A program made the translations under genes and the position numbers. From Pseudoflavonifractor phocaeensis (lineage in GTDB: Bacteria > Bacillota > Clostridia > Oscillospirales > Oscillospiraceae), in contig NZ_JACLZC010000027.1 in the NCBI RefSeq assembly GCF_016901735.1, positions 1 through 35,694 on the forward strand: a stretch of DNA of 35,694 nucleotides, given 5' to 3'. The notes under the pieces were generated by a model. That model was not told where the DNA came from. It saw nothing but the letters and a program-made list of their open reading frames with translations, and made no database searches. Positions 7,269-14,645 of this stretch are shown piece after piece; the first letter of the stretch is position 1; every line of letters begins with the position of its first letter.

Positions 7269-9537
7269 GCTCTGCGCCGCTGCCCTGCCCTTCTGCGGAG
7301 CGGTGTGGCTGGCGGTGACTTTGCTGCCCGAGGGCTGCCTTGTTTTTGCGGGCTGCGGCCTGCTCGTGGCCGCCCTGATGCTCCGGCGTCTGGAGGGTCT
7401 GTGGGCCCTCCGTCTGACTCTGGCCGCCGCCGGTATGGGGGCTGCCTTTTTGTGGACGGCGGGCTATCAGGCCCTCTTTCTTCTGCCCGCCCGGCTGCTG
7501 GACGGGCAAGAGGGAATTTATACCGTGACGGTCACCGGCTGGCCGGAGGAGAGCAGCTACGGTTACCGGGTGGGTGTGTCGCTGGACGCGGCGGGCCGGC
7601 GGCTGGGCGGACTGCTCTACACCGATCCGGAGGGGCCGGAGCTGACGCCGGGGGACCGGCTGAGCGGGACCTTTGCCCTGTCCCTGGCCGATGAGGCGGG
7701 CGGAGAGAAAAGCGGCTATTATTACGCCCAAGGGGTGCTGCTCACCCTGAACCTGAAGGGGGAGGGGACGGTAGACCATCCCGAGACGGTCCCCCTGGCT
7801 CAGCTGCCCCGCTGGTGGGCCCGTCAGGTGGAGACCGCCATTGCGGATCGCTTTTCCGCCGAAACCGCGCCGGTGATCACCGCCCTCTTTACGGGGAACC
7901 GGTCCGGCCTTCCGGACGGCGTATACAGCGACTTTCAGCGGGCGGGGGCCGCCCATGTGCTGGTGGTGTCGGGGCTCCACGTCTCCTTCCTCACCGGTCT
8001 GCTCTCCGCCCTTTTGGGCAAGCGGCGCTGGTGGACGGCGGCGGTCTCCCTGCCGGTGCTGGCCGTCTTTGCCGCCGTGGCGGGAGGTACGCCGTCGGTG
8101 CTGCGGGCGGTCTTTTTGCAGGGTTTTGTGCTGCTGGCTCCGCTGCTGGGACGAGAGGTGGACCGCCCCACCGCTCTGACTACCGCCCTCACCCTGCTCC
8201 TCCTGGCCAATCCCTACGCCGCCGGCCATGTGGGGCTTCAGCTCTCCTTTGCCGCCGTGGCGGGGATCTACCTGCTGACCGACCCTCTGATGCGGCGCTG
8301 GACCAAAAAGCTGCCCCGCCGTCCCGACGGCTGGCGGCGGAAGGGCCTCACCGCCGGGGCCCGGTTTGTCCTGGCCTCCGTCGCCGCCACCGTCGGAGCG
8401 CTGGCGTTTACCACCCCCCTTACCATTTATTATTTCGGCACCCTGTCGCTGGCCTCCCCGCTGACCAATCTGCTGCTTTTGTGGGCCGTGGCGCTCCTCT
8501 TCCAGCTGGCGGCAGCCGCGCTGGCGGTGGGGGCGCTGCTCCCGCCTGTCGGGCAGGCGCTGGCCCTGCCGGCGGAGGGCCTGGCCCGCTATGTACTGTG
8601 GATCACCCGGACCATCGGGCGCTTTCCCTGGAGCGCCGTGGAGATGAAAGGGATCTATCTCTGGCTGTGGCTGGGGGCCCTCTATGCCGTGGGCGTTCTG
8701 GCGCTGGTGTGGAAAAAGGGCCGGGAGGGTGTTCGGCCGGTGCTGCCGGGCTGCGCCCTGGTGTGTCTTTTGTGCCTCTCCCTGGTGTGTACCGCCGCCG
8801 AGACCCGGCTGCTGCCCGGCGTGCTGGCGGTGCTGGACGTGGGGCAGGGGCAGAGCGTGGCCCTCTGCGCCCGGGACCGGACGGTGCTCATCGACTGCGG
8901 CGGCAGCGGCTCCGTCTCCGCCGGAGACGTGGCGGCCAATTACTTCCAAAGCGCCGGATATCCGTATCTGGATGTACTGATTCTCACCCACTACCACGCC
9001 GACCACACCAACGGGGTGGCCCGGCTCCTGGAACGGATGAGGGTGGGCACCCTGGTGGCGCCCGACGTGGAGCCGGAGAGCGCCAGCCGTCAGGCACTGC
9101 TGGCTCTGGCGGAGGAGGCCGGCTGTGAGGTGGTGCTGCTTTCGGAGAACGGCCGCATCGCGCTGGACGAACTGACCCTCTTTTGCTGCGGACCGCTGGG
9201 CGCGGGGGAGAGCAATGAGGAGGGCCTTTCGGTGGTGGCCTCCTTCCGGCAGTTTACCGCCCTCGTCACCGGCGATATGGGGGCGGACATCGAAAAGCGG
9301 CTGGTCAAATACGGAAACCTGCCCGCCGTCACCGTGCTGGTGGCGGGGCACCATGGCTCCCGCTATTCCACCTCCCAGTTGCTGCTGGACACCGTTGACC
9401 CCGTATACGCCGTCATTTCCGTTGGAACCAACAGCTACGGCCAACCCGCCGGCGAGACGCTGGAACGGCTGTCCGCCCAGGGCTGTACCGTCTGCCGCAC
9501 CGACCAGATGGGGACGATCCGCTTTCCCATCCGCTGA
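7261..9537 (+). CDS. comEC: ComEC/Rec2 DNA uptake channel
   Basis: Membrane channel expected to carry single-stranded DNA into the cell during competence. The 758-aa product has the full three-part layout: N-terminal membrane helices with an OB-like outer domain (~30-180), the Competence membrane domain (~200-480; AGAAHVLVVSGLHVSFLTGL is characteristic) and a C-terminal metallo-beta-lactamase domain (~520-758). The latter starts LDVGQGQS and carries the metal motif His577-Tyr-His579-Ala-Asp581-His582. The start is GTG 7261, overlapping the ATPase stop; no strong ribosome site is visible, consistent with translational coupling. Whether the host is competent cannot be judged here. holA follows closely, an order common in Firmicutes. 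Confidence 0.95.
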   Translation: MRKLCAAALPFCGAVWLAVTLLPEGCLVFAGCGLLVAALMLRRLEGLWALRLTLAAAGMGAAFLWTAGYQALFLLPARLLDGQEGIYTVTVTGWPEESSYGYRVGVSLDAAGRRLGGLLYTDPEGPELTPGDRLSGTFALSLADEAGGEKSGYYYAQGVLLTLNLKGEGTVDHPETVPLAQLPRWWARQVETAIADRFSAETAPVITALFTGNRSGLPDGVYSDFQRAGAAHVLVVSGLHVSFLTGLLSALLGKRRWWTAAVSLPVLAVFAAVAGGTPSVLRAVFLQGFVLLAPLLGREVDRPTALTTALTLLLLANPYAAGHVGLQLSFAAVAGIYLLTDPLMRRWTKKLPRRPDGWRRKGLTAGARFVLASVAATVGALAFTTPLTIYYFGTLSLASPLTNLLLLWAVALLFQLAAAALAVGALLPPVGQALALPAEGLARYVLWITRTIGRFPWSAVEMKGIYLWLWLGALYAVGVLALVWKKGREGVRPVLPGCALVCLLCLSLVCTAAETRLLPGVLAVLDVGQGQSVALCARDRTVLIDCGGSGSVSAGDVAANYFQSAGYPYLDVLILTHYHADHTNGVARLLERMRVGTLVAPDVEPESASRQALLALAEEAGCEVVLLSENGRIALDELTLFCCGPLGAGESNEEGLSVVASFRQFTALVTGDMGADIEKRLVKYGNLPAVTVLVAGHHGSRYSTSQLLLDTVDPVYAVISVGTNSYGQPAGETLERLSAQGCTVCRTDQMGTIRFPIR

Positions 9538-9559
9538 ACCAAAGAAAGGAGAGGACCCC

Positions 9560-10597
9560 ATGCCGCCCAAGAAAAAAGCCGACGACGCGGCCTACCGGCA
9601 GCTCAGGAAGGATATTTCCGCCGGAAACCTGGGGAATTTATATATTTTCCATGGAGAAGAAGCCTATTTGCGGGATTTTTACCTGGGAGAGATGAAGAAA
9701 AAGCTCCTGCCGCCCGGAATGGAGGCGTTCAATTTCCACACCATGGCGGGCAAGGAGTTTGACCTGCGCCGCTTACAGGATATGGTGGACTCCCTGCCTA
9801 TGATGAGCCAGCGGACCATGGTGGTGGTCAACGACTACGATTTATATAAGGGAGACAAGGAGGGACTGGTCCGTTTTCTGGGGGATCTGCCCGACTATGT
9901 GTGCCTTGTGTTTATCTACGATCTCATCGCCTATAAGGCCGACGCCCGCACCAAGCTGGCCGCCGCCATCAAGGCCAAGGGACAGGTGGTGCCCTTCAAC
10001 CGCCAGGGGCAGGACGACCTGGTGGACTGGATCTCCCGCCGGTTTCGGGCGTTGGACCACGACATCGGCACCGAGGACGCCAAATACCTGATGTTTCTCT
10101 GCGGCGACCTGATGAACGGCCTGATTTCGGAGATCGGCAAGATCGGCGCCTATGCCAAGGGCCACCGGGTCACCCGGGCGGACATCGACGCCGTGGCCAC
10201 GCCCCAGCTGGACGCGGTGGTCTTTCAGATGACCGACGCCATCGCCGCCGGCGACTTTGACCGGGCAGCTCTGGTGCTGGGCGATCTGCTCCACATGCAG
10301 GAGGCTCCCATCAAGCTCCTGGCGGTGCTGGGCAAGCAGCTGCGGCAGCTCTACTCCGCCCGCCTGGCCATCGAGCACCGGAAGAACACCGCCTACCTTA
10401 TGGAGCTGTGGGGGATGCGCAACTCCTATCCGGCGGAAAAGCTCCTGGCCGCCGCCCGGCGGTTCTCCCTGTCCTGGTGCCGGTGGGCGGTGATCCGCTG
10501 CGGGGAGGTAGACCTGGCCATGAAATCCACCGCGGCGGACGGGGAGGGACTGCTCACCTCCCTGCTGCTGGAGCTGGCGGTCAAGCAGTCGGCATAA
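9560..10597 (+). CDS. holA: DNA polymerase III subunit delta
   Basis: Clamp-loader subunit that opens the sliding clamp at the replication fork. The 345-aa length fits. The N-terminal half shows the HolA pattern (GNLYIFHGEEAYLRDFYLGE near 25-44, then VDSLPMMSQRTMVVV). The C-terminal collar has EAPIKLLAVLGKQLRQLYSA. The AAA-like fold lacks a Walker A, as in the family. Start ATG 9560 follows AAAGGAGAGG. It lies 22 nt after comEC and 13 nt before rnmV in the same direction, so it is probably in the same operon. Confidence 0.94.
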   Translation: MPPKKKADDAAYRQLRKDISAGNLGNLYIFHGEEAYLRDFYLGEMKKKLLPPGMEAFNFHTMAGKEFDLRRLQDMVDSLPMMSQRTMVVVNDYDLYKGDKEGLVRFLGDLPDYVCLVFIYDLIAYKADARTKLAAAIKAKGQVVPFNRQGQDDLVDWISRRFRALDHDIGTEDAKYLMFLCGDLMNGLISEIGKIGAYAKGHRVTRADIDAVATPQLDAVVFQMTDAIAAGDFDRAALVLGDLLHMQEAPIKLLAVLGKQLRQLYSARLAIEHRKNTAYLMELWGMRNSYPAEKLLAAARRFSLSWCRWAVIRCGEVDLAMKSTAADGEGLLTSLLLELAVKQSA

Positions 10598-10610
10598 AGG
10601 AGGGGCGCGG

Positions 10611-11294
10611 ATGTATCGCATCAAAGAAGTGATTGTGGTGGAGGGACGGTACGACAAAAACACCCTCTCTCAGCTGGTGGATACGGTCATCATCGAGACC
10701 AACGGCTTCGCCATCTTCAAGGACGGGGAAAAGGCGGCCTTTCTGCGCCGCCTGGCGGCGGAGCGGGGGGTGATTGTCCTCACCGACTCGGACGGGGCCG
10801 GCTTCCTCATCCGGAACCACCTGAAGGGCATCCTGCCGCCCCGGCAGGTGAAGCACGCCTATATTCCCGACCTGGCGGGCAAGGAGCGGCGCAAGCGCCG
10901 GCCGGGCAAGGAGGGCAAGCTGGGAGTAGAGGGGATGCGCCCCGCGGTACTGGAGCAGGCCCTGCGCCGGGCGGGCGCGACCTTTATAGAGGAAGAAGGG
11001 GAGGAGCGCACCCAGGAGCCGCCCATCACCAAGGCGGACCTGTTCGCCTTCGGGCTGACCGGCGGGCCGGACGCCGCCCAGCGGCGGCGGCAGCTCCAAA
11101 AAGCGCTGGATCTGCCCGAGCACCTCACGGCCAACGGGCTTCTGGAGGCCCTGAACCTGCTCTATTCCCGCTCCGCGTGCCTGGCGAAAATTGGTCACAT
11201 GTTTCCTCAAAAAAATTTGCCCGAAACCGAAAAAACACTTGACGAACGGAGAGCGGTGTGCTATTCTATTAACAGAAACGAGAATCATTACTGA
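10611..11294 (+). CDS. rnmV: Ribonuclease M5 (5S rRNA maturation)
   Basis: Trims the 5S rRNA precursor. The N-terminal Toprim domain has the catalytic Glu in VIVVEGRYDKNTL (~7-19) and the acidic DSDGAG motif (~62-67), followed by the basic KERRKRRPGKEGKLGVEG region typical of RnmV. Start ATG 10611 follows AAAGGAGG. RNase M5 usually has about 180-190 residues; this product has 227. The last ~40 residues, after LLEALNLLYSR, are encoded by more A/T-rich DNA and overlap the rubrerythrin promoter (11239-11267). The tail is therefore probably read-through into former intergenic DNA, perhaps after loss of an earlier stop. The catalytic part looks intact. Confidence 0.93.
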   Translation: MYRIKEVIVVEGRYDKNTLSQLVDTVIIETNGFAIFKDGEKAAFLRRLAAERGVIVLTDSDGAGFLIRNHLKGILPPRQVKHAYIPDLAGKERRKRRPGKEGKLGVEGMRPAVLEQALRRAGATFIEEEGEERTQEPPITKADLFAFGLTGGPDAAQRRRQLQKALDLPEHLTANGLLEALNLLYSRSACLAKIGHMFPQKNLPETEKTLDERRAVCYSINRNENHY

Positions 11295-11296
11295 TT
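11239..11296 (+). promoter_or_regulatory. Rubrerythrin promoter and possible redox/metal operator
   Basis: -35 TTGACG (11239-11244), 17-bp spacer and -10 TATTCT (11262-11267) lie inside the 3' end of rnmV. Downstream, around +10 to +25, is the inverted repeat AATCA-TTAC-TGATT (11283-11296). Its position would suit a repressor such as PerR or Fur, common regulators of rubrerythrins, but the sequence alone does not identify the protein. Confidence 0.65.
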
Positions 11297-11364
11297 AGCG
11301 CTTCTGGAACAACTGGATTAGCTATGATGTTTGGAACAAAATAAAAATCAGGAGGAAACAAAAC

Positions 11365-11952
11365 ATGAAGAAGTTCGTCTGCACCGTTTGTGGTTATGTG
11401 TACGAAGGCGCCGAGGCCCCCGAGGTCTGCCCCATCTGTAAGGCCGGCAAGGACAAGTTTGTGGAGCAGGTCGGCGAGGTCAAGCTGGCTGCCGAGCACG
11501 AGTACGGCATCTACGCCAAGACCGTGAAGAGCAACCCCGACATCAGCGACGAGGACAAGAAGTACATCTTCGACCAGCTGATGGCCAACTTCAACGGCGA
11601 GTGCGCCGAGGTGGGTATGTACCTGTGCATGGCCCGCATCGCCCACCGCGAGGGTTACCCCGAGATCGGCCTGTACTGGGAGAAGGCCGCCTTTGAGGAG
11701 GCTGAGCACGCTTCCAAGTTCGCCGAGCTCCTGGGCGAGGACCTGGAGGCCAACATGAAGGCTTCCACCAAGGCCAACCTGGCCTGGCGTGTGGACTGCG
11801 AGTACGGCGCCACCAACGGTAAGTTCGAGCTGGCCGCCTGCGCCAAGAAGAACGGCCTGGACGCCATCCACGACACCGTGCACGAGATGGCTCGCGACGA
11901 GGCCCGCCACGGCAAGGCGTTCGAGGGCCTGCTGAAGCGCTACTTCGGCTAA
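11365..11952 (+). CDS. Reverse rubrerythrin (NADH peroxidase-type)
   Basis: Oxidative-stress enzyme that reduces hydrogen peroxide, and oxygen in related clostridial enzymes, with electrons passed from an NADH-dependent partner. The 195-aa product starts with a short rubredoxin domain (Cys6-x2-Cys9 and Cys22-x2-Cys25), followed by a four-helix diiron ferritin-like domain (GECAEVG, EEAEH, DEARHG). Rubredoxin before the diiron domain is the reverse order of classical rubrerythrin. RBS AGGAGG lies 8-9 nt before ATG. Codon use is strongly biased to a few C/G-ending codons, suggesting very high expression. It has its own promoter and terminator. The last 51 nt occur again downstream (12130-12180). 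Confidence 0.95.
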   Translation: MKKFVCTVCGYVYEGAEAPEVCPICKAGKDKFVEQVGEVKLAAEHEYGIYAKTVKSNPDISDEDKKYIFDQLMANFNGECAEVGMYLCMARIAHREGYPEIGLYWEKAAFEEAEHASKFAELLGEDLEANMKASTKANLAWRVDCEYGATNGKFELAACAKKNGLDAIHDTVHEMARDEARHGKAFEGLLKRYFG

Positions 11953-11971
11953 TCCTCCTTTACGAAACAGG

Positions 11972-12007
11972 ACGTCCCCCGGTCTGCGATGACCGGGGGA
12001 CGTTTTT
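11972..12007 (+). terminator. Rubrerythrin terminator
   Basis: A perfect 13-bp stem, ACGTCCCCCGGTC (11972-11984) with GACCGGGGGACGT (11991-12003), is followed by T residues. The same core stem recurs in the terminators at 12201 and 12261. Confidence 0.9.
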
Positions 12008-12008
12008 A

Positions 12009-12140
12009 CCGTGGCGGGCCTCGTCACCGAGTGTTTTGGCAGAGCCAAAACCTCGATGCCGGGCGGATTTATTCCGCCCGAGCAGATAAAATCAGCGGGG
12101 TCCCCATGGGACTGATCCCATGGGGAAGCGCCCGCCACGG
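12009..12140. repeat. Hairpin-array element B between the rubrerythrin gene and its 3'-end copy
   Basis: The segment is bounded by an 11-bp perfect inverted repeat, CCGTGGCGGGC (12009-12019) and GCCCGCCACGG (12130-12140). Inside are three perfect hairpins: 12033-12040/12044-12051 (GTTTTGGC, loop AGA), 12060-12067/12073-12080 (CGGGCGGA, 5-nt loop) and 12101-12111/12116-12126 (TCCCCATGGGA, loop CTGA). Overall it could fold as a cloverleaf-like structure. It has no convincing ORF. Layout parallels element A. Confidence 0.7.
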
Positions 12141-12180
12141 CAAGGCCTTTGAGGGTCTGCTGAAGCGCTACTTCGGCTAA
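12130..12180 (+). pseudogene. Duplicated 3' end of a rubrerythrin gene (relic)
   Basis: These 51 nt match the last 51 nt of the reverse rubrerythrin gene (11902-11952) at 48 positions and encode the same C-terminus, [16 protein letters not shown] then stop. The three differences are all silent third-position changes. Like the real gene, the copy is followed by a terminator of the same sequence type. It is best explained as the remnant of a tandem rubrerythrin paralogue whose body was lost. Confidence 0.85.
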
Positions 12181-12200
12181 TTTTCTTCCAAGGAACAGGG

Positions 12201-12235
12201 CGTCCCCCGGTCAGTGATGACCGGGGGACGTTTTT
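12201..12235 (+). terminator. Terminator after the rubrerythrin 3'-end copy
   Basis: Stem CGTCCCCCGGTC (12201-12212) with GACCGGGGGACG (12219-12230), then TTTTT. Nearly identical to the terminator at 11972. Confidence 0.85.
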
Positions 12236-12260
12236 GACGTGGCGGAAGCCTGAGACAGCA

Positions 12261-12295
12261 ATATCCCCCGGTCCGCAGCGACCGGGGGATATTTT
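12261..12295 (+). terminator. Third CCCCCGGTC-core hairpin, terminator-like
   Basis: Perfect 13-bp stem ATATCCCCCGGTC (12261-12273) with GACCGGGGGATAT (12280-12292), followed by TTT. It lies 9 nt before the stop of the convergent small membrane gene. The T-tract is weak in the reverse direction. Confidence 0.65.
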
Positions 12296-12304
12296 GGGTT
12301 GGGA

Positions 12305-12568
12305 TTACGTGTTTTCTTGGTGGGTCACAAGAACCGCCTCTTTGCGGCGGTTTCCCATCCCTCCCAAAACATAGATGGGCGCGTTGAGGAAAAAAATGAC
12401 CAGAGGGCCGGCAATGAGGAACAGCAGGGAATAGGTCGGGTCCAGAGCCAGCGTGGCCAGGGCGGCCACCAGACAGGCCAGCAGCTCCACGACAAAGACA
12501 ACCATAGCAAAGATCTGTAATGTTCGCCCACCCATTTGGGAGACGAGGTTGTCCAAAAGGTTTGACAT
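12305..12568 (-). CDS. Small two-helix membrane protein of unknown function
   Basis: The 87-aa product (MSNLLDNLVSQMGGRTLQIF...) has two hydrophobic segments, about residues 19-42 and 47-70, separated by a short acidic turn (LDPTYS). A basic C-terminal tail (GNRRKEAVLVTHQENT) follows. I do not recognise a family. Start ATG 12568 follows GGAGAGGAG. It has a good promoter (12631-12659) and appears monocistronic, convergent to the rubrerythrin region. A longer in-frame reading upstream crosses the promoter and is rejected. Confidence 0.75.
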   Translation of the reverse strand: MSNLLDNLVSQMGGRTLQIFAMVVFVVELLACLVAALATLALDPTYSLLFLIAGPLVIFFLNAPIYVLGGMGNRRKEAVLVTHQENT

Positions 12569-12630
12569 AAAAAATCTCCTCTCCAAAAGAAAACTGTCGG
12601 CGCTCCTCCAGGAAAAAAACACCATGAAAC

Positions 12631-12659
12631 AGTATAGCAGAAAAAAACAGGTTAGGCAA
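12631..12659 (-). promoter_or_regulatory. Promoter of the small membrane gene
   Basis: On the minus strand, -35 TTGCCT (12659-12654), 17-bp spacer and -10 TATACT (12636-12631). Confidence 0.75.
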
Positions 12660-12698
12660 TGACATAATTGCATGGTTTTAGGAAAAAAGGTGAGAATT

Positions 12699-13340
12699 TC
12701 AAAATTCCTGCCTGCGGACAATGGACAGCGACAGCCGGTAGGAGCCGTAAAGGGACGCCAAAAGCAGCAGAGCCAGGAGCGGCAGAAGAGAATGGAGATT
12801 CTTTCCGATATCATCAATTACCGCCTCGGGGATAAGGGAGAAAAAACCAACCACAAGCCCCAAAAGAATCAGGTAGATCAGGATGATGATGAACCGGGCC
12901 TTTTCCGGCCCGAAGCGATAGAGCAGCGGCAGCAAAACGGCGGTGAAGAAAAGGCACAGCGCCACGCTGGCGCTGCCGCTCACCAGCAATTCGGCCAAAC
13001 CGGTGTCCGTGCCCAGCCCGAAGGCGTAGAGCAGCCCGCTGACCGCCGCGGCAAACAGGACGCAGCAGACCGACAGAAGCAGGGTGAAGAGATAGCGGGC
13101 CCGTACTGCGCTCCGCCGTCCGTCGGGCAGGGCGGCGGAGAAGGCGTCCCAGTGGGACATGCGGTCCTGACTGAAGAGACTCATGGGGGCGCTGAAGAGG
13201 ATCACGCAGATCATGGCCGCCATCATGCTGCCGCCCCAGATCCCCGTTGTGGACAAAGCGCTGTAAATCAGCAGGAAGAACACCCAAAAGCGCAGCTGTT
13301 TTGCGATCAAATACCACTCTTTTTTGAAAAAGCCCGTCAT
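12699..13340 (-). CDS. ABC-2 type transporter permease
   Basis: A 213-aa membrane protein with about six hydrophobic segments, starting MTGFFKKEWYLIAKQLRFWV, the usual entry of ABC-2 permeases that pair with a stand-alone ATPase. It overlaps the upstream ATPase gene by 4 bp (ATGA), so the two are translationally coupled and should form one exporter. The operon starts with a YtrA-type GntR regulator. Related Firmicute loci respond to cell-wall-active antibiotics; the substrate here is unknown. Confidence 0.88.
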   Translation of the reverse strand: MTGFFKKEWYLIAKQLRFWVFFLLIYSALSTTGIWGGSMMAAMICVILFSAPMSLFSQDRMSHWDAFSAALPDGRRSAVRARYLFTLLLSVCCVLFAAAVSGLLYAFGLGTDTGLAELLVSGSASVALCLFFTAVLLPLLYRFGPEKARFIIILIYLILLGLVVGFFSLIPEAVIDDIGKNLHSLLPLLALLLLASLYGSYRLSLSIVRRQEF

Positions 13341-14197
13341 TGTATGTCCTCCTTTCCGGTAAAGACCATGATGTCCTCCAGAGAGACCCGGTCCACCGTG
13401 AGCTCCGGGTAAAAGCGCCGGAAGGCGGTACGGTCCTTGACCAGGGCCTCACAGGCGAACCGGCCCCGGCGCACGCCGCCCAGCAGGCCCGGGTCCACCC
13501 GCTCCAGGTCGGCGGCCGAGCAGACGAGCTTGCCGTACTGCTCCAAAATCACGTCCTTTTCTCCGTTGAGGACCACTCTGCCCCTGTGGAGATAGACCAC
13601 ATAGTCCGCCGCCCGCTCCAGGTCGCTGGTGATGTGGGTGGAGAGGAGGACGCCGTGGTCCTCGTCAGAGAGAAAGGCCAGAAACTCGTCCAGAATCTCC
13701 TCCCGCACCACCGGGTCCAGGCCGCTGGTGGCCTCGTCCAGCAGCAGCAGCCGGGGATGGTGGGATAGGGCCGCGGCAATGGAAAGCTTCATTTTCATGC
13801 CCCGGGAGAAGGTTTTCAGCAGAGCTTTTTCCGGCAGACCGAACTTGTCCAGATAGGAGCGGTATAACTCCTGGTCCCAGTTGGAATAGATGCCGGAGAG
13901 GATCTTGCCCACCTGGAGGGGGTGGAAGAGGTCGTGGAAGGGGCATTCGTCGGGGACATAGCCGATGTCGGCCAGGGCGGCGGGGTCGCCGGCGGGATGG
14001 TCCAGGATGGTGATTTCTCCGCCGTCCCGGCGGACCAGGCCCAGGATGCTCTTGATGGTGGTGGATTTTCCCGCGCCGTTTTCGCCGATAAGCCCAACCA
14101 GAGTGCCGCCGGGCACGGTGAAAGACACATCGGACAGGGAAAAGGCGCTATATTGCTTGTCCAGACCGGACACGGACAGGACCGTATGGGCTGTCAT
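13337..14197 (-). CDS. ABC transporter ATP-binding protein (YtrB-like)
   Basis: Energises the neighbouring ABC-2 permease. The 286-aa product has Walker A at 38-46 (GENGAGKST), a variant signature FSRGMKMKL in place of LSGGQ, as is common in this subgroup, Walker B with LLLLDEATSGLD, and the switch His in LLSTHITSDLE. A ~70-residue C-terminal extension follows the nucleotide-binding domain. It overlaps both neighbours by 4 bp (gntR upstream, permease downstream). Confidence 0.92.
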   Translation of the reverse strand: MTAHTVLSVSGLDKQYSAFSLSDVSFTVPGGTLVGLIGENGAGKSTTIKSILGLVRRDGGEITILDHPAGDPAALADIGYVPDECPFHDLFHPLQVGKILSGIYSNWDQELYRSYLDKFGLPEKALLKTFSRGMKMKLSIAAALSHHPRLLLLDEATSGLDPVVREEILDEFLAFLSDEDHGVLLSTHITSDLERAADYVVYLHRGRVVLNGEKDVILEQYGKLVCSAADLERVDPGLLGGVRRGRFACEALVKDRTAFRRFYPELTVDRVSLEDIMVFTGKEDIQ

Positions 14198-14574
14198 AAT
14201 GGTTCCTCCTGATATAAGATCCGCAGGCTTTCGTTCAGCTCGGAGAGGGAGACGCCCCCGGAGCGGGCCAGGCGCACCGCCTGGGAGAGGGATTCCTCAA
14301 TCTGTGTCATGAGGGATTCCCGGGCCAGCTCCAGATTGCGGGGGGCCACAAAGCAGCCCTTTCCCGGTACGGTGGCCACAAAGCCCTCCCGTTCCAGCTC
14401 CTCGTAAGCCCGTTTGGTGGTGATGAGGGAAATATGCAGGTCCCGGGCCAGCGTGCGCATGGAGGGCAGGGCCTCCCCCTCCCGCAGCTCCCCCCGGAGG
14501 ATCAGGCCCTTGATCTGCCGGGTGATCTGCTCGTAAATGGGCACAGCGCCGGTATTGCTGATGATGATGTCCAT
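14194..14574 (-). CDS. GntR family regulator, YtrA subfamily
   Basis: A 126-aa transcription factor with an N-terminal winged helix (~10-75: PIYEQITRQIKGLILRGE, then LPSMRTLARDLHISLITTKR) and only a short C-terminal helical dimerisation tail, as in the YtrA subfamily. It probably represses its own operon, with the following ATPase and permease genes, through the palindrome at 14596-14625. Start ATG 14574 has AGAGGTG 6 nt upstream; the GTG 9 nt earlier lies in that ribosome site and is rejected. Confidence 0.92.
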   Translation of the reverse strand: MDIIISNTGAVPIYEQITRQIKGLILRGELREGEALPSMRTLARDLHISLITTKRAYEELEREGFVATVPGKGCFVAPRNLELARESLMTQIEESLSQAVRLARSGGVSLSELNESLRILYQEEPL

Positions 14575-14595
14575 GAGATGCACCTCTGTTATTAC

Positions 14596-14645
14596 TGTGT
14601 ATACTCAGCATATACAGTATACACACAAAAGACCGCCCCTGTCAA
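14596..14645 (-). promoter_or_regulatory. Promoter and palindromic operator of the GntR-ABC operon
   Basis: On the minus strand, -35 TTGACA (14645-14640), 18-bp spacer and -10 TATACT (14621-14616). A perfect 10-bp inverted repeat, TGTGTATACT and AGTATACACA (14625-14616 and 14605-14596) with a 10-bp spacer, covers the -10 and the start region. This is the expected place for autorepression by the GntR protein. The -35 sits in the loop of the preceding gene's terminator. Confidence 0.85.

Noticed and set aside
7210..9570. 786-codon open frame on the minus strand opposite comEC
   Set aside because: Composition is Gly/Gln/Pro/Arg-rich with no domain; comEC on the plus strand has its full motif set.
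11989..12180. 63-codon open frame ending in the rubrerythrin C-terminus
   Set aside because: It runs through the hairpin array and only the last ~17 codons are rubrerythrin-derived; no ribosome site. Annotated as a relic instead.
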